A stretch of 5,015 bases of DNA from Cytophagales bacterium (lineage in GTDB: Bacteria; Bacteroidota; Bacteroidia; Cytophagales; Cyclobacteriaceae). This document shows positions 1 through 5,015 of this stretch, piece after piece; the stretch's first letter is position 1; each line of letters opens with the position of its first letter. The stretch covers positions 1-5,015 of the forward strand of contig JAHEMU010000234.1 of assembly GCA_024643485.1 (NCBI GenBank), written 5' to 3'. Made by a program: the position numbers and the translations under genes. The notes under the pieces are model-generated. The model was not told where the DNA came from, ran no database searches, and saw only the letters and a list, made by a program, of their open reading frames with translations.

Positions 1-1169
1 GTGATGGATTGACAGTCCTCCAATGGCGTCCGGAGGCGAATGCTTCCATGAGAGACCCCGAAGATGAAATTATATCCAAGGAAACTGGATTTGCGATTAT
101 TCAATTGGAAAAATGGAACGACACTTTCATCATGCGGGCGGCCCTTCCCGGGAAACCATTTATCGAGATTGGAAGAAAGGAACTTCATCTGGGTGACAAC
201 TTATTGGCAGGCATTTTTATCTCGTCTCATAATCCAGACGTAATAGAAAAAGCGAAATTTTGGAATGTGAGAATTGAAAAAACGGTTCCAGATAATTACG
301 ATGCTTATAGCAGTGGTTTTCTTTCGAGCAGAATGGAAATAATGGATGTTTTTTCAGGGGAAAGAAAAGTTATTTATGAGAAAGACGGTCGGTTTGAAGC
401 ACCAAACTGGATGCCCGACGGAAATCAATTATTGTTCAATATGGACGGCGGGATGTTTACCCTAGATATAAATGGAGGGGAGCCCAGGCGGTTGGAAACT
501 GGGGAAGCCAATAACAATAACAACGATCATGGCATTTCGTTCAATGGGAAACTACTTGCTGTCAGTCATCATAGAGAGGGTTTACCGGATGGTGGCTCCA
601 GTATTTATGTGTTACCTTTAAAAGGGGGCGCACCCAAATTGGTAACGCAAAACACCCCTTCCTATTGGCATGGATGGAATCCCAATAATAAAGAAGTAGT
701 ATATGTCGCGAAACGGAACGGGGATGTGTCGTACAATATTTTTTCAGCAAACATCAAGAATGGAAAAGAAAAGCAATTGACTTTTTTTGAAGGGTCGCAT
801 GTGGATGGACCGGAATTTTCGCCTGGTGGGAAATACATTTATTATAACGGAAGCCAATCGGGGGTCATGCAACTTTGGCGAATGAAACCCGATGGAAGTG
901 ATAAAGAACAGCTGACCTTCGATGAATACTTCGATTGGTTTCCTCATATTTCGCCCGATGGGAAATGGATTGCTTTTCTGTCTTTCCCAAATACCATTGG
1001 TGTAAACGACCATCCCTTCTATAAGCGGGTAATGTTACGGTTGATGCCAGCGGGTGGGGGTCCAATTCAAACAATTGCTTACCTGTACGGCGGACAAGGC
1101 ACCATCAATGTGCCCAGCTGGTCGCCTGATAGTAAAAAGATTGCATTCGTCAGTAATTTTGGAAAGTAG
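1..1169 (+). CDS. TolB-like beta-propeller protein with N-terminal beta-sandwich domain (5' partial)
   Basis: The reading frame is open from the left edge (first full codon at 3), so the N-terminus and any signal peptide are missing. A TTG at position 9 is in frame but sits inside a conserved-looking strand, so I do not take it as the start. The 388 visible residues fall into two parts. Residues 1 to about 92 look like the end of a concanavalin-A/DUF1349-like beta-sandwich, with the typical close GIFISSHNPDVIEKAKFWNVRI split around residues 70-91. Residues from about 105 to the end form a TolB/PD40 propeller with repeats at about 133-145 (NWMPDGNQLLF), 175-188, 221-237, 267-283 (EFSPGGKYIYY), 316-327 (ISPDGKWIAF) and 370-384 (SWSPDSKKIAF). 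Proteins of this build are usually exported and annotated TolB-like; such propellers bind ligands or partners and are often not enzymes. True TolB of the Tol-Pal system is less likely because tol/pal neighbours and a TolB N-terminal domain are absent. Function is unassigned. A run of five Asn is encoded at 510-524. Confidence 0.82.
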   Translation, partial: DGLTVLQWRPEANASMRDPEDEIISKETGFAIIQLEKWNDTFIMRAALPGKPFIEIGRKELHLGDNLLAGIFISSHNPDVIEKAKFWNVRIEKTVPDNYDAYSSGFLSSRMEIMDVFSGERKVIYEKDGRFEAPNWMPDGNQLLFNMDGGMFTLDINGGEPRRLETGEANNNNNDHGISFNGKLLAVSHHREGLPDGGSSIYVLPLKGGAPKLVTQNTPSYWHGWNPNNKEVVYVAKRNGDVSYNIFSANIKNGKEKQLTFFEGSHVDGPEFSPGGKYIYYNGSQSGVMQLWRMKPDGSDKEQLTFDEYFDWFPHISPDGKWIAFLSFPNTIGVNDHPFYKRVMLRLMPAGGGPIQTIAYLYGGQGTINVPSWSPDSKKIAFVSNFGK

Positions 1170-1272
1170 AATTATTTTTAGCGAGTTTTTAACCGCTACA
1201 ATTGAAGAGCTGAATATTCAGGAGTTTTATAACGTTTCAAAGCATTCCGTAAAGGGATAAAATTATAATAAA

Positions 1273-1524
1273 ATGAAAAACCATATCAAATACCAATTGC
1301 TTGCTTTTCTTCCCATTATGTTACTTTTTATTCCCTATAGTTTTAAAATCTTCGGAACGGAATATTTAGTTATTTTAATTTTAGCAAATTCTCTGGTGTA
1401 TAGACCTATTCTTGATTTTTACCGATTTAAAGCAATAAACTCGGAATTTAAAATCGATTCTGTGTTAAAGTACATCTTCCACACACGATATGTTAACTAT
1501 CATAAGTTGTTATTTGATAAATAA
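1273..1524 (+). CDS. Small two-helix membrane protein, unknown function (83 aa)
   Basis: I do not recognise this protein. The ATG at 1273 opens an 83-codon frame that ends in TAA directly at the A-tract of a strong terminator, which supports it as a real transcribed gene. Hydrophobic stretches at about residues 8-24 and 28-46 would form a helical hairpin with a short loop. The N-terminal residues (K2, K6) and the tail after residue 46 (R51, K53, K60, K66, R72, K78, K83) are basic, so by the positive-inside rule both ends probably face the cytoplasm. No Cys, no signal cleavage site and no catalytic motif is visible. It lies 103 bp after the TolB-like gene on the same strand. I see no convincing promoter in that gap, so read-through from upstream is possible. 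Base composition is more AT-rich than the upstream gene. It could be lineage-specific or a decayed fragment of a longer membrane protein. Confidence 0.55.
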   Translation: MKNHIKYQLLAFLPIMLLFIPYSFKIFGTEYLVILILANSLVYRPILDFYRFKAINSEFKIDSVLKYIFHTRYVNYHKLLFDK

Positions 1525-1551
1525 AAAAGGCCGCTTCAAGCGGCCTTTTTT
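1523..1551. terminator. Bidirectional intrinsic terminator between convergent genes
   Basis: A six-base A-tract (1523-1528) is followed by the stem-loop GGCCGC-TTCAA-GCGGCC (1529-1545) and a six-base T-tract (1546-1551). The whole element is a perfect inverted repeat around C1537, so it reads as a GC-rich hairpin plus U-tract on both strands. It starts inside the stop codon of the small membrane gene (TAA at 1522-1524) and ends 3 bp before the stop codon of pruA (1555-1557 on the minus strand). It therefore terminates both convergent transcripts. Confidence 0.93.
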
Positions 1552-1554
1552 ATG

Positions 1555-3183
1555 TTATTTTTCCAAAAATGGATAGCGATAATCTGTCGCCGGGACAAAG
1601 GTTTCTTTAATGGTTCTCGGTGAAACCCAACGAATTAAATTCAAGGCTGAACCTGCTTTATCATTCGTTCCGGAAGCTCTGGCGCCACCAAATGGTTGCT
1701 GACCTACTACCGCTCCTGTTGGTTTATCATTAATATAGAAGTTACCTGCTGCATTACTCAATTTTTTAGTCGCTAATTCAATAGCATAACGGTCTTGAGA
1801 GAAAATAGCACCAGTTAAAGCATAAGGTGATGTTTGATCTACCAACTCTAGCGTTTCTTCAAATCGCTCTGCCTGATATACATAGATGGTTAATACAGGC
1901 CCGAAGATTTCTTCACACATGGTGATAGACTGAGGATCCTGACTTACAATCACCGTTGGTTCAATAAAATATCCTTTCGATTTGTCGAAGTTTCCACCTG
2001 TAATTATTTCACATAATTTATTTGCTTTGGCCTCGGTGATGTAGTTACTTATTTTATCGAAAGCCTTCTCATCAATAACTGCATTCACAAAATTAGTGAA
2101 GTCGTCAGGCGCTCCCATTTTGAATGAGTTAACATCTTTTACAACTTGTTTTTTCACCGCATCCCAGATATTGGATGGAATATAGGCACGTGAAGCAGCT
2201 GAACATTTTTGACCCTGGAACTCAAAGGCTCCCCTTGCTATTGCGATGGCCACTTCCATAGGATTGGCCGATTTATGCGCTAAAATAAAATCCTTACCAC
2301 CTGTTTCTCCTACAATACGAGGGTACGATTTATATTTTGAAATATTATTTCCGATGGTTTTCCAAATATTCTGGAATACACCTGTGCTTCCTGTAAAGTG
2401 AATCCCGGCAAAATCAGGGTGATTAAAGATTACGTCGCCTGCAACCGGACCATTAACATACACTAAGTTAATAACACCATCAGGCAGTCCCGCTTCTTTA
2501 AACACTTCCATGATTACTTGAGCAGAGTAAATTTGTGTATCGGCTGGCTTCCAAACCACCGTATTTCCCATCAATGCTGCAGAACTCGGAAGGTTTCCGG
2601 CAATGGAAGTGAAGTTGAACGGAGTTAATGCAAACACAAAACCTTCTAGGGGACGATATTCTAATCGGTTCCACATACCAGGGTTTGACTCTGGTTGGTC
2701 GTTGTAGATTTGTTGCATAAAATAGACATTGTATCGCAAGAAGTCGATGAACTCACAAGCGGCATCAATTTCGGCCTGAAATGCATTTTTAGATTGTGCC
2801 AACATAGTTGACGCATTTATTTTCGCGCGGTACGGCCCTGCTAAAAGATCGGCAGCTTTTAAAAAGATACTTGCGCGGTGTTCCCAAGCAAGATTTGCCC
2901 AAGCTTCTTTGGCTCCTAAAGCAGCGTTGATTGCTTGGTCAACGTGTGATTTATCGCCTCTGTTAAAATATCCAAGTGTATGCGCTATCTCATGAGGAGG
3001 GGCTATTCTTATTTTCTCGTCTGTTCTTATTTCTTCCCCACCGATGTACATAGGCACATCAATTTCGCGAGACTTCATTTCTTTATAAGCCGCCATCAGT
3101 TCAACTCTTTCAGCTGATCCTGAACGATAGGCTTTCACCGGCTCGTTGGTAGGCTTCGGTATATGATAAATTCCTTTAGGCAT
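1555..3183 (-). CDS. pruA: L-glutamate gamma-semialdehyde (1-pyrroline-5-carboxylate) dehydrogenase
   Basis: This enzyme oxidises L-glutamate gamma-semialdehyde, the open form of P5C, to L-glutamate with NAD+ in the cytoplasm. It is the second step of proline degradation and also serves ornithine and arginine breakdown. The 542-aa length and sequence match the stand-alone ALDH4-type enzyme (group 1 P5CDH) and not a PutA fusion. Key residues are all present: the catalytic Asn in TPFNF (N190), cofactor-binding WKPADT (211-216) and FTGSTG (263-268), general-base region VGETGGKD with E293, nucleophile C327 in FQGQKCSA, EEIFGPV (424-430), and the substrate-carboxylate anchor loop PFGGARASGTNDKAG (497-511). 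The ATG at 3183 gives the expected N-terminus (MPKGIYHIPKP). It lies 78 bp downstream of the nucleotidase gene on the same strand and has its own candidate promoter. Its end abuts the bidirectional terminator. No proline dehydrogenase gene is in the window. No truncation or missing residue is seen. Confidence 0.97.
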   Translation of the reverse strand: MPKGIYHIPKPTNEPVKAYRSGSAERVELMAAYKEMKSREIDVPMYIGGEEIRTDEKIRIAPPHEIAHTLGYFNRGDKSHVDQAINAALGAKEAWANLAWEHRASIFLKAADLLAGPYRAKINASTMLAQSKNAFQAEIDAACEFIDFLRYNVYFMQQIYNDQPESNPGMWNRLEYRPLEGFVFALTPFNFTSIAGNLPSSAALMGNTVVWKPADTQIYSAQVIMEVFKEAGLPDGVINLVYVNGPVAGDVIFNHPDFAGIHFTGSTGVFQNIWKTIGNNISKYKSYPRIVGETGGKDFILAHKSANPMEVAIAIARGAFEFQGQKCSAASRAYIPSNIWDAVKKQVVKDVNSFKMGAPDDFTNFVNAVIDEKAFDKISNYITEAKANKLCEIITGGNFDKSKGYFIEPTVIVSQDPQSITMCEEIFGPVLTIYVYQAERFEETLELVDQTSPYALTGAIFSQDRYAIELATKKLSNAAGNFYINDKPTGAVVGQQPFGGARASGTNDKAGSALNLIRWVSPRTIKETFVPATDYRYPFLEK

Positions 3184-3212
3184 ATTAGTATGGTTAATTT
3201 CGATTAATGATG

Positions 3213-3243
3213 CAAAGTTAATACTATGGTTCGCCTTGTAAAA
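3213..3243 (-). promoter_or_regulatory. Candidate Bacteroidota-type promoter for pruA
   Basis: On the minus strand, TAACTTTG (3220 down to 3213) matches the Bacteroidota -7 consensus TAnnTTTG at every fixed base. A TTTTAC box (3243 to 3238) lies 17 nt upstream and resembles the loose -33 TTTG element. Initiation a few bases after 3213 would leave a leader of about 20-25 nt before the pruA ATG. This suggests pruA can be transcribed independently of the upstream regulator and nucleotidase genes. The assignment rests on motif match and position alone. Confidence 0.48.
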
Positions 3244-3248
3244 GCGAA
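3230..3248. repeat. Imperfect 19-bp inverted repeat over the pruA promoter
   Basis: The arms TTCGC (3230-3234) and GCGAA (3244-3248) are exact inverted copies, and inner TT/AA pairs extend the symmetry, giving 7 matching pairs of 9 around T3239. The repeat overlaps the putative -33 box of pruA, so it could be an operator. It could instead be a weak hairpin ending the nucleotidase transcript, but no T-tract follows it on the minus strand, which makes an intrinsic terminator unlikely. Confidence 0.35.
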
Positions 3249-3261
3249 GGGGAAAAAATTC

Positions 3262-3957
3262 CTATAACATATCCTTTAATTGTACTAAAGAACTTACTTC
3301 ATAAGTTGCGCCGATATGGTCTTTAGCATTTAATGGATTATAGAAAACAGAATCAATCTTATTTACTTTAGCTCCTGTAATATCCGTTAGCAGGTTATCT
3401 CCTATCATCAACACTTCTTCCTTTTTAAATTTGGAATGGGTTAACGCCAGATTAAAAATTTCAGGTGCGGGTTTTGAAAAGCCGGTTTTTTCAGAGCTTA
3501 TAACGGCATCAAAGAAATGATCAATGCCGGCGGATTTTAATTTGACATGTTGTGTGCGCTCAAAACCATTGGTAAGTATCAGCATCCCGTAGTTTGGAGC
3601 CAAATGATTCAATAAATCGAGTGCACCAGGCACGAGTACATTTTTTTTAGGCCCTTCTTCTACGTAAAAGTCGCTCAATTTATTCGCCAATGAGGAGTCG
3701 TTAATAAAAAATTCATCCAATACTCGAGTAAATCTTTTGGTGCGTATATCATGTTGTGGGATTTTATTGGATTGATAATCGTCCCATAATTCCGCATTAA
3801 TTTTTTCAAAAACCACACGGAAATGGTTGAAATCTGGTACTAACTGATGGATCTGAAATTTTTCATACAGCTCTTGTAAAGTCACCAAGGCGTTCACCTC
3901 ATAATCCCATAGAGTGTGATCCAAGTCAAAAAATAAATAGGAATACTTCTTACTCAT
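3262..3957 (-). CDS. YjjG-family HAD hydrolase, probable noncanonical pyrimidine nucleotidase
   Basis: This is a cytoplasmic HAD phosphatase of subfamily IA. Members of the YjjG/YfnB family dephosphorylate pyrimidine nucleoside monophosphates such as dUMP and dTMP and are thought to clear noncanonical nucleotides. All four HAD motifs are intact (numbered from the chosen start): motif I FFDLDHTLWD with nucleophile D11 and acid/base D13, motif II LILTNG with T129, motif III K162 in GFSKPAPEIF, and motif IV MIGDNLLTD with D187 and D192. A helical cap covers about residues 17-105. The FFDLDHTLWDYE start and GDNLLTDITGA block are typical of the YjjG branch. I chose the ATG at 3957, which overlaps the regulator's stop codon as ATGA and gives 231 aa, the usual length. 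A GTG at 3972 would add five residues and is less likely. The overlap implies translational coupling with the upstream regulator. Substrate assignment is by family only. Confidence 0.9.
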   Translation of the reverse strand: MSKKYSYLFFDLDHTLWDYEVNALVTLQELYEKFQIHQLVPDFNHFRVVFEKINAELWDDYQSNKIPQHDIRTKRFTRVLDEFFINDSSLANKLSDFYVEEGPKKNVLVPGALDLLNHLAPNYGMLILTNGFERTQHVKLKSAGIDHFFDAVISSEKTGFSKPAPEIFNLALTHSKFKKEEVLMIGDNLLTDITGAKVNKIDSVFYNPLNAKDHIGATYEVSSLVQLKDML

Positions 3958-4343
3958 CTTCGCAATTTCCACTCCTCTGCTTTTTGTTTGTTATAAGCCA
4001 GGGCCCGATTATTCAATAAGGTTTGAAAGGTTTCGCTGTCAGATTTCAGCATTTGGTCCTTTTTTAAAAAATCGAATATGAGAAACAATATATCTTTCAT
4101 TTCATCTTTTACTGAATACCAAACCCATTTTTCGTTTTTCCTGATGTTTAAAAGCCCAGAATTTTTCAAATAGGTGACGTGTCGTGAAGTTTTGGTTTGA
4201 GTATATCCTAAAATTTGCTCTAAATCAGAAATGCACATTTCACCGTGATTTAGAACTAAATGCAGTACGCGAAGCCTTGGCTCTTCAGCGCATGCTTTAA
4301 ATACCTGTGAGCCAACGTTGATATTAAAATTTTTTACTCTCAT
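3954..4343 (-). CDS. ArsR-family winged-helix transcriptional regulator, atypical sensor site
   Basis: This 129-aa protein has the ArsR/SmtB winged helix-turn-helix fold. Residues 13-33 (VFKACAEEPRLRVLHLVLNHG) form the opening helices. Residues 35-45 (EMCISDLEQIL) form the helix that carries the metal-binding Cys pair in classical ArsR. Residues 48-64 (TQTKTSRHVTYLKNSGL) form the recognition helix, and residues 66-78 (IRKNEKWVWYSVK) form the wing. The rest is a helical dimerisation tail ending in a basic KLRR. The ELCVCDL-type motif is reduced to EMCISDL, so only C37 remains, plus C18 earlier, and no His/Asp pattern of an SmtB-type alpha-5 site is visible. Classical arsenite or zinc sensing is therefore not supported. 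The gene is first of an operon with the YjjG nucleotidase, overlapping it by 4 bp. It is divergent from an exported-protein gene, with a palindrome in the shared spacer that suggests autoregulation. The ATG at 4343 is the only good start. Confidence 0.91.
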   Translation of the reverse strand: MRVKNFNINVGSQVFKACAEEPRLRVLHLVLNHGEMCISDLEQILGYTQTKTSRHVTYLKNSGLLNIRKNEKWVWYSVKDEMKDILFLIFDFLKKDQMLKSDSETFQTLLNNRALAYNKQKAEEWKLRR

Positions 4344-4362
4344 GAAACTATTGACCGTTACT

Positions 4363-4370
4363 CAAAGTTA
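4363..4370 (-). promoter_or_regulatory. Candidate -7 box of the arsR-like/nucleotidase operon
   Basis: TAACTTTG read on the minus strand (4370 to 4363) is an exact TAnnTTTG match and is identical to the box before pruA. It would give a short leader of roughly 14 nt before the ATG at 4343. No clear -33 TTTG is found at the usual distance; that position is occupied by the palindrome at 4384-4406. Confidence 0.42.
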
Positions 4371-4383
4371 AATATAATGGTAA

Positions 4384-4406
4384 ATTGTAGGGATAATTTC
4401 TACAAT
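4384..4406. promoter_or_regulatory. Palindromic candidate operator in the divergent spacer
   Basis: Exact 7-bp arms ATTGTAG (4384-4390) and CTACAAT (4400-4406) flank a 9-bp centre, GGATAATTT. Two inner pairs also match, so 9 of 11 positions are symmetric about A4395. Length and symmetry suit a dimeric winged-helix protein. The site lies 14 bp upstream of the -7 box of the regulator operon and 4 bp upstream of the possible -7 box of the rightward gene, so one bound dimer could affect both. Binding by the adjacent ArsR-like protein is inferred from position. Confidence 0.42.
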
Positions 4407-4410
4407 AGCA

Positions 4411-4418
4411 TAAATTTA
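4411..4418 (+). promoter_or_regulatory. Weak candidate -7 box for the exported-protein gene
   Basis: TAAATTTA matches TAnnTTTG at all fixed positions but the last. It lies about 21 bp before the first GTG codon, a plausible leader length. A TTG at 4385-4387 is the only -33-like triplet and at 23 bp is somewhat far. The surrounding DNA is very AT-rich, so chance matches are likely. Confidence 0.22.
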
Positions 4419-4438
4419 CATTTTATAATATAAACAGT

Positions 4439-5015
4439 GTGGTGAGATACAGGTTCTTTTTTAAATTTATTTTCATTAGTGTTTTTGCATTCAGTGCATT
4501 TTCGAATGCTTTTGGGCAAGGAGAACCTAAAAAAGTGTACCAACTTTCAGGTATAATTTTAGGTGAGGATAACGATAATGGATTGCCCGGGGTTCACGTT
4601 TATGTGCCTAAACGACTTGACGGAACTACCACTAACTACCTTGGATTCTTTTCGTTGCCTGTAATCATTGGGGATAGTATCGTTTTTAGCGCGGTGGGGT
4701 ATGAAAAACAACATTACATCGTACCTGATTATAAAGACAAGCAAATTACACTAGTCGTTGAAATGAGCAGTGACACCACTTTTTTGGAAAACGTCACCAT
4801 CATGCCTTTCCCAACGGAGGAAATATTTAAAGAAGCTGTTTTGGCTTTGAATTTACCCGAGGAGGAACAGGTAGATGAACAATACCTAAATCAACAGTTG
4901 TTAACTTTAATGATGAGGTCGGTGCCTATGGATGCTCAAACCAACTACCGATATTATATGGATCAAATGATCTACAATCAAACCTATCGTTATGGAATGA
5001 GACCTAACCCACTAC
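4439..5015 (+). CDS. Exported CarboxypepD_reg-like domain protein (3' partial)
   Basis: The frame is open from after a TAG at 4406-4408 to the right edge, so the C-terminus is missing. It has no ATG near its start. Tandem GTG codons at 4439 and 4442 are the only usable starts, and both lead straight into a signal peptide: basic VRYR, then a hydrophobic core to about residue 21 and a likely cleavage near SNAFGQ (22-27). I give 4439, but 4442 is equally good. Residues about 34-115 form a CarboxypepD_reg-like/transthyretin-like beta-sandwich: YQLSGIILGEDNDNGLPGVHV, then NYLGFFSLP, GDSIVFSAVGYEKQ and a TLVVEMSSDTTFLENVTI close. The rest (about 116-192) is a helical, Tyr/Gln-rich region beginning MPFPTEEIFKEAVLAL. 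In TonB-dependent receptors this domain precedes a plug and barrel, but no plug motif follows here. It better fits the smaller stand-alone periplasmic or surface proteins common in Bacteroidota. The role is unknown. It is divergent from the ArsR-like gene and may share its operator. Confidence 0.85.
   Translation, partial: MVRYRFFFKFIFISVFAFSAFSNAFGQGEPKKVYQLSGIILGEDNDNGLPGVHVYVPKRLDGTTTNYLGFFSLPVIIGDSIVFSAVGYEKQHYIVPDYKDKQITLVVEMSSDTTFLENVTIMPFPTEEIFKEAVLALNLPEEEQVDEQYLNQQLLTLMMRSVPMDAQTNYRYYMDQMIYNQTYRYGMRPNPL

Noticed and set aside
510..524. AAT/AAC run encoding five Asn, considered as a phase-variable repeat
   Set aside because: It is only five triplets with mixed codons, stays in frame for any triplet change and sits in a loop between propeller blades.
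562..750. 62-codon minus-strand open frame
   Set aside because: It lies wholly inside the TolB-like gene, whose propeller repeats are unmistakable; the antisense translation shows no family feature.
744..1074. Two overlapping minus-strand open frames (744-1013 and 865-1074)
   Set aside because: Both are antisense shadows of the PD40 repeats; they also overlap each other and show no domain.
1179..1198. Hairpin TAGCG/CGCTA just after the TolB-like gene, considered as a terminator
   Set aside because: The stem is only 5 bp plus a bulged 3-bp extension and no T-tract follows, so termination there is not supported.
1054..1260. 68-codon plus-strand frame starting at GTG
   Set aside because: Its first half is out of frame within the conserved end of the TolB-like gene, so it is not a gene as a whole; only the tail beyond 1169 is mentioned as a possible remnant.
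3957..3972. GTG at 3972 as the nucleotidase start
   Set aside because: The ATG at 3957 forms an ATGA overlap with the upstream stop and gives the normal family N-terminus; the five extra residues add nothing recognisable.
1555..4343. Possible arsenic-resistance or new defence operon suggested by the ArsR-like gene
   Set aside because: There is no arsenate reductase, arsenite pump or known defence domain; the partners are a nucleotidase and a proline-catabolic dehydrogenase, and the ArsR Cys pair is incomplete.
4559..4744. 61-codon minus-strand open frame
   Set aside because: It is antisense to the CarboxypepD_reg-like domain, which has a signal peptide and recognisable fold on the plus strand.

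Overview
The window reads as ordinary chromosomal DNA of a member of the Bacteroidota, most likely a flavobacterium-like or related lineage. The evidence is an AT-rich sequence, genes without clear Shine-Dalgarno sequences, two exact copies of a TAnnTTTG-type -7 promoter box, an exported CarboxypepD_reg-like protein, and a stand-alone long-form P5C dehydrogenase of 542 aa. The exact genus cannot be read from the sequence.

Layout, left to right. Positions 1-1169 (+) hold the 3' part of a gene for a beta-sandwich plus TolB-type beta-propeller protein, whose start lies outside the window. Positions 1273-1524 (+) encode an unrecognised 83-aa protein with two predicted membrane helices. A near-perfect bidirectional terminator (1523-1551) separates these from a leftward block. 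In order of transcription on the minus strand, that block is: an ArsR-family winged-helix regulator (4343-3954), a YjjG-family HAD nucleotidase (3957-3262) joined to it by a 4-bp ATGA overlap, and pruA (3183-1555), 78 bp further on and with its own candidate promoter. Starting divergently at about 4439 (+) is a secreted CarboxypepD_reg-like protein that runs off the right edge.

How they may work together. PruA is the second step of proline catabolism, oxidising glutamate semialdehyde to glutamate. The YjjG-type phosphatase is probably a nucleotide house-cleaning enzyme that the ArsR-like protein co-regulates. The 95-bp divergent spacer (4344-4438) carries a 23-bp palindrome (ATTGTAG-N9-CTACAAT) placed to act on both promoters. 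It is the best candidate operator in the window. The regulator lacks the classical ArsR Cys-x-Cys metal site, so its signal is unknown.

I found no mobile element, CRISPR array, RNA gene or clearly novel multi-gene system. The points most worth a second look are the divergent regulatory spacer, the atypical ArsR protein, the inverted repeat over the pruA promoter and the unknown small membrane protein.
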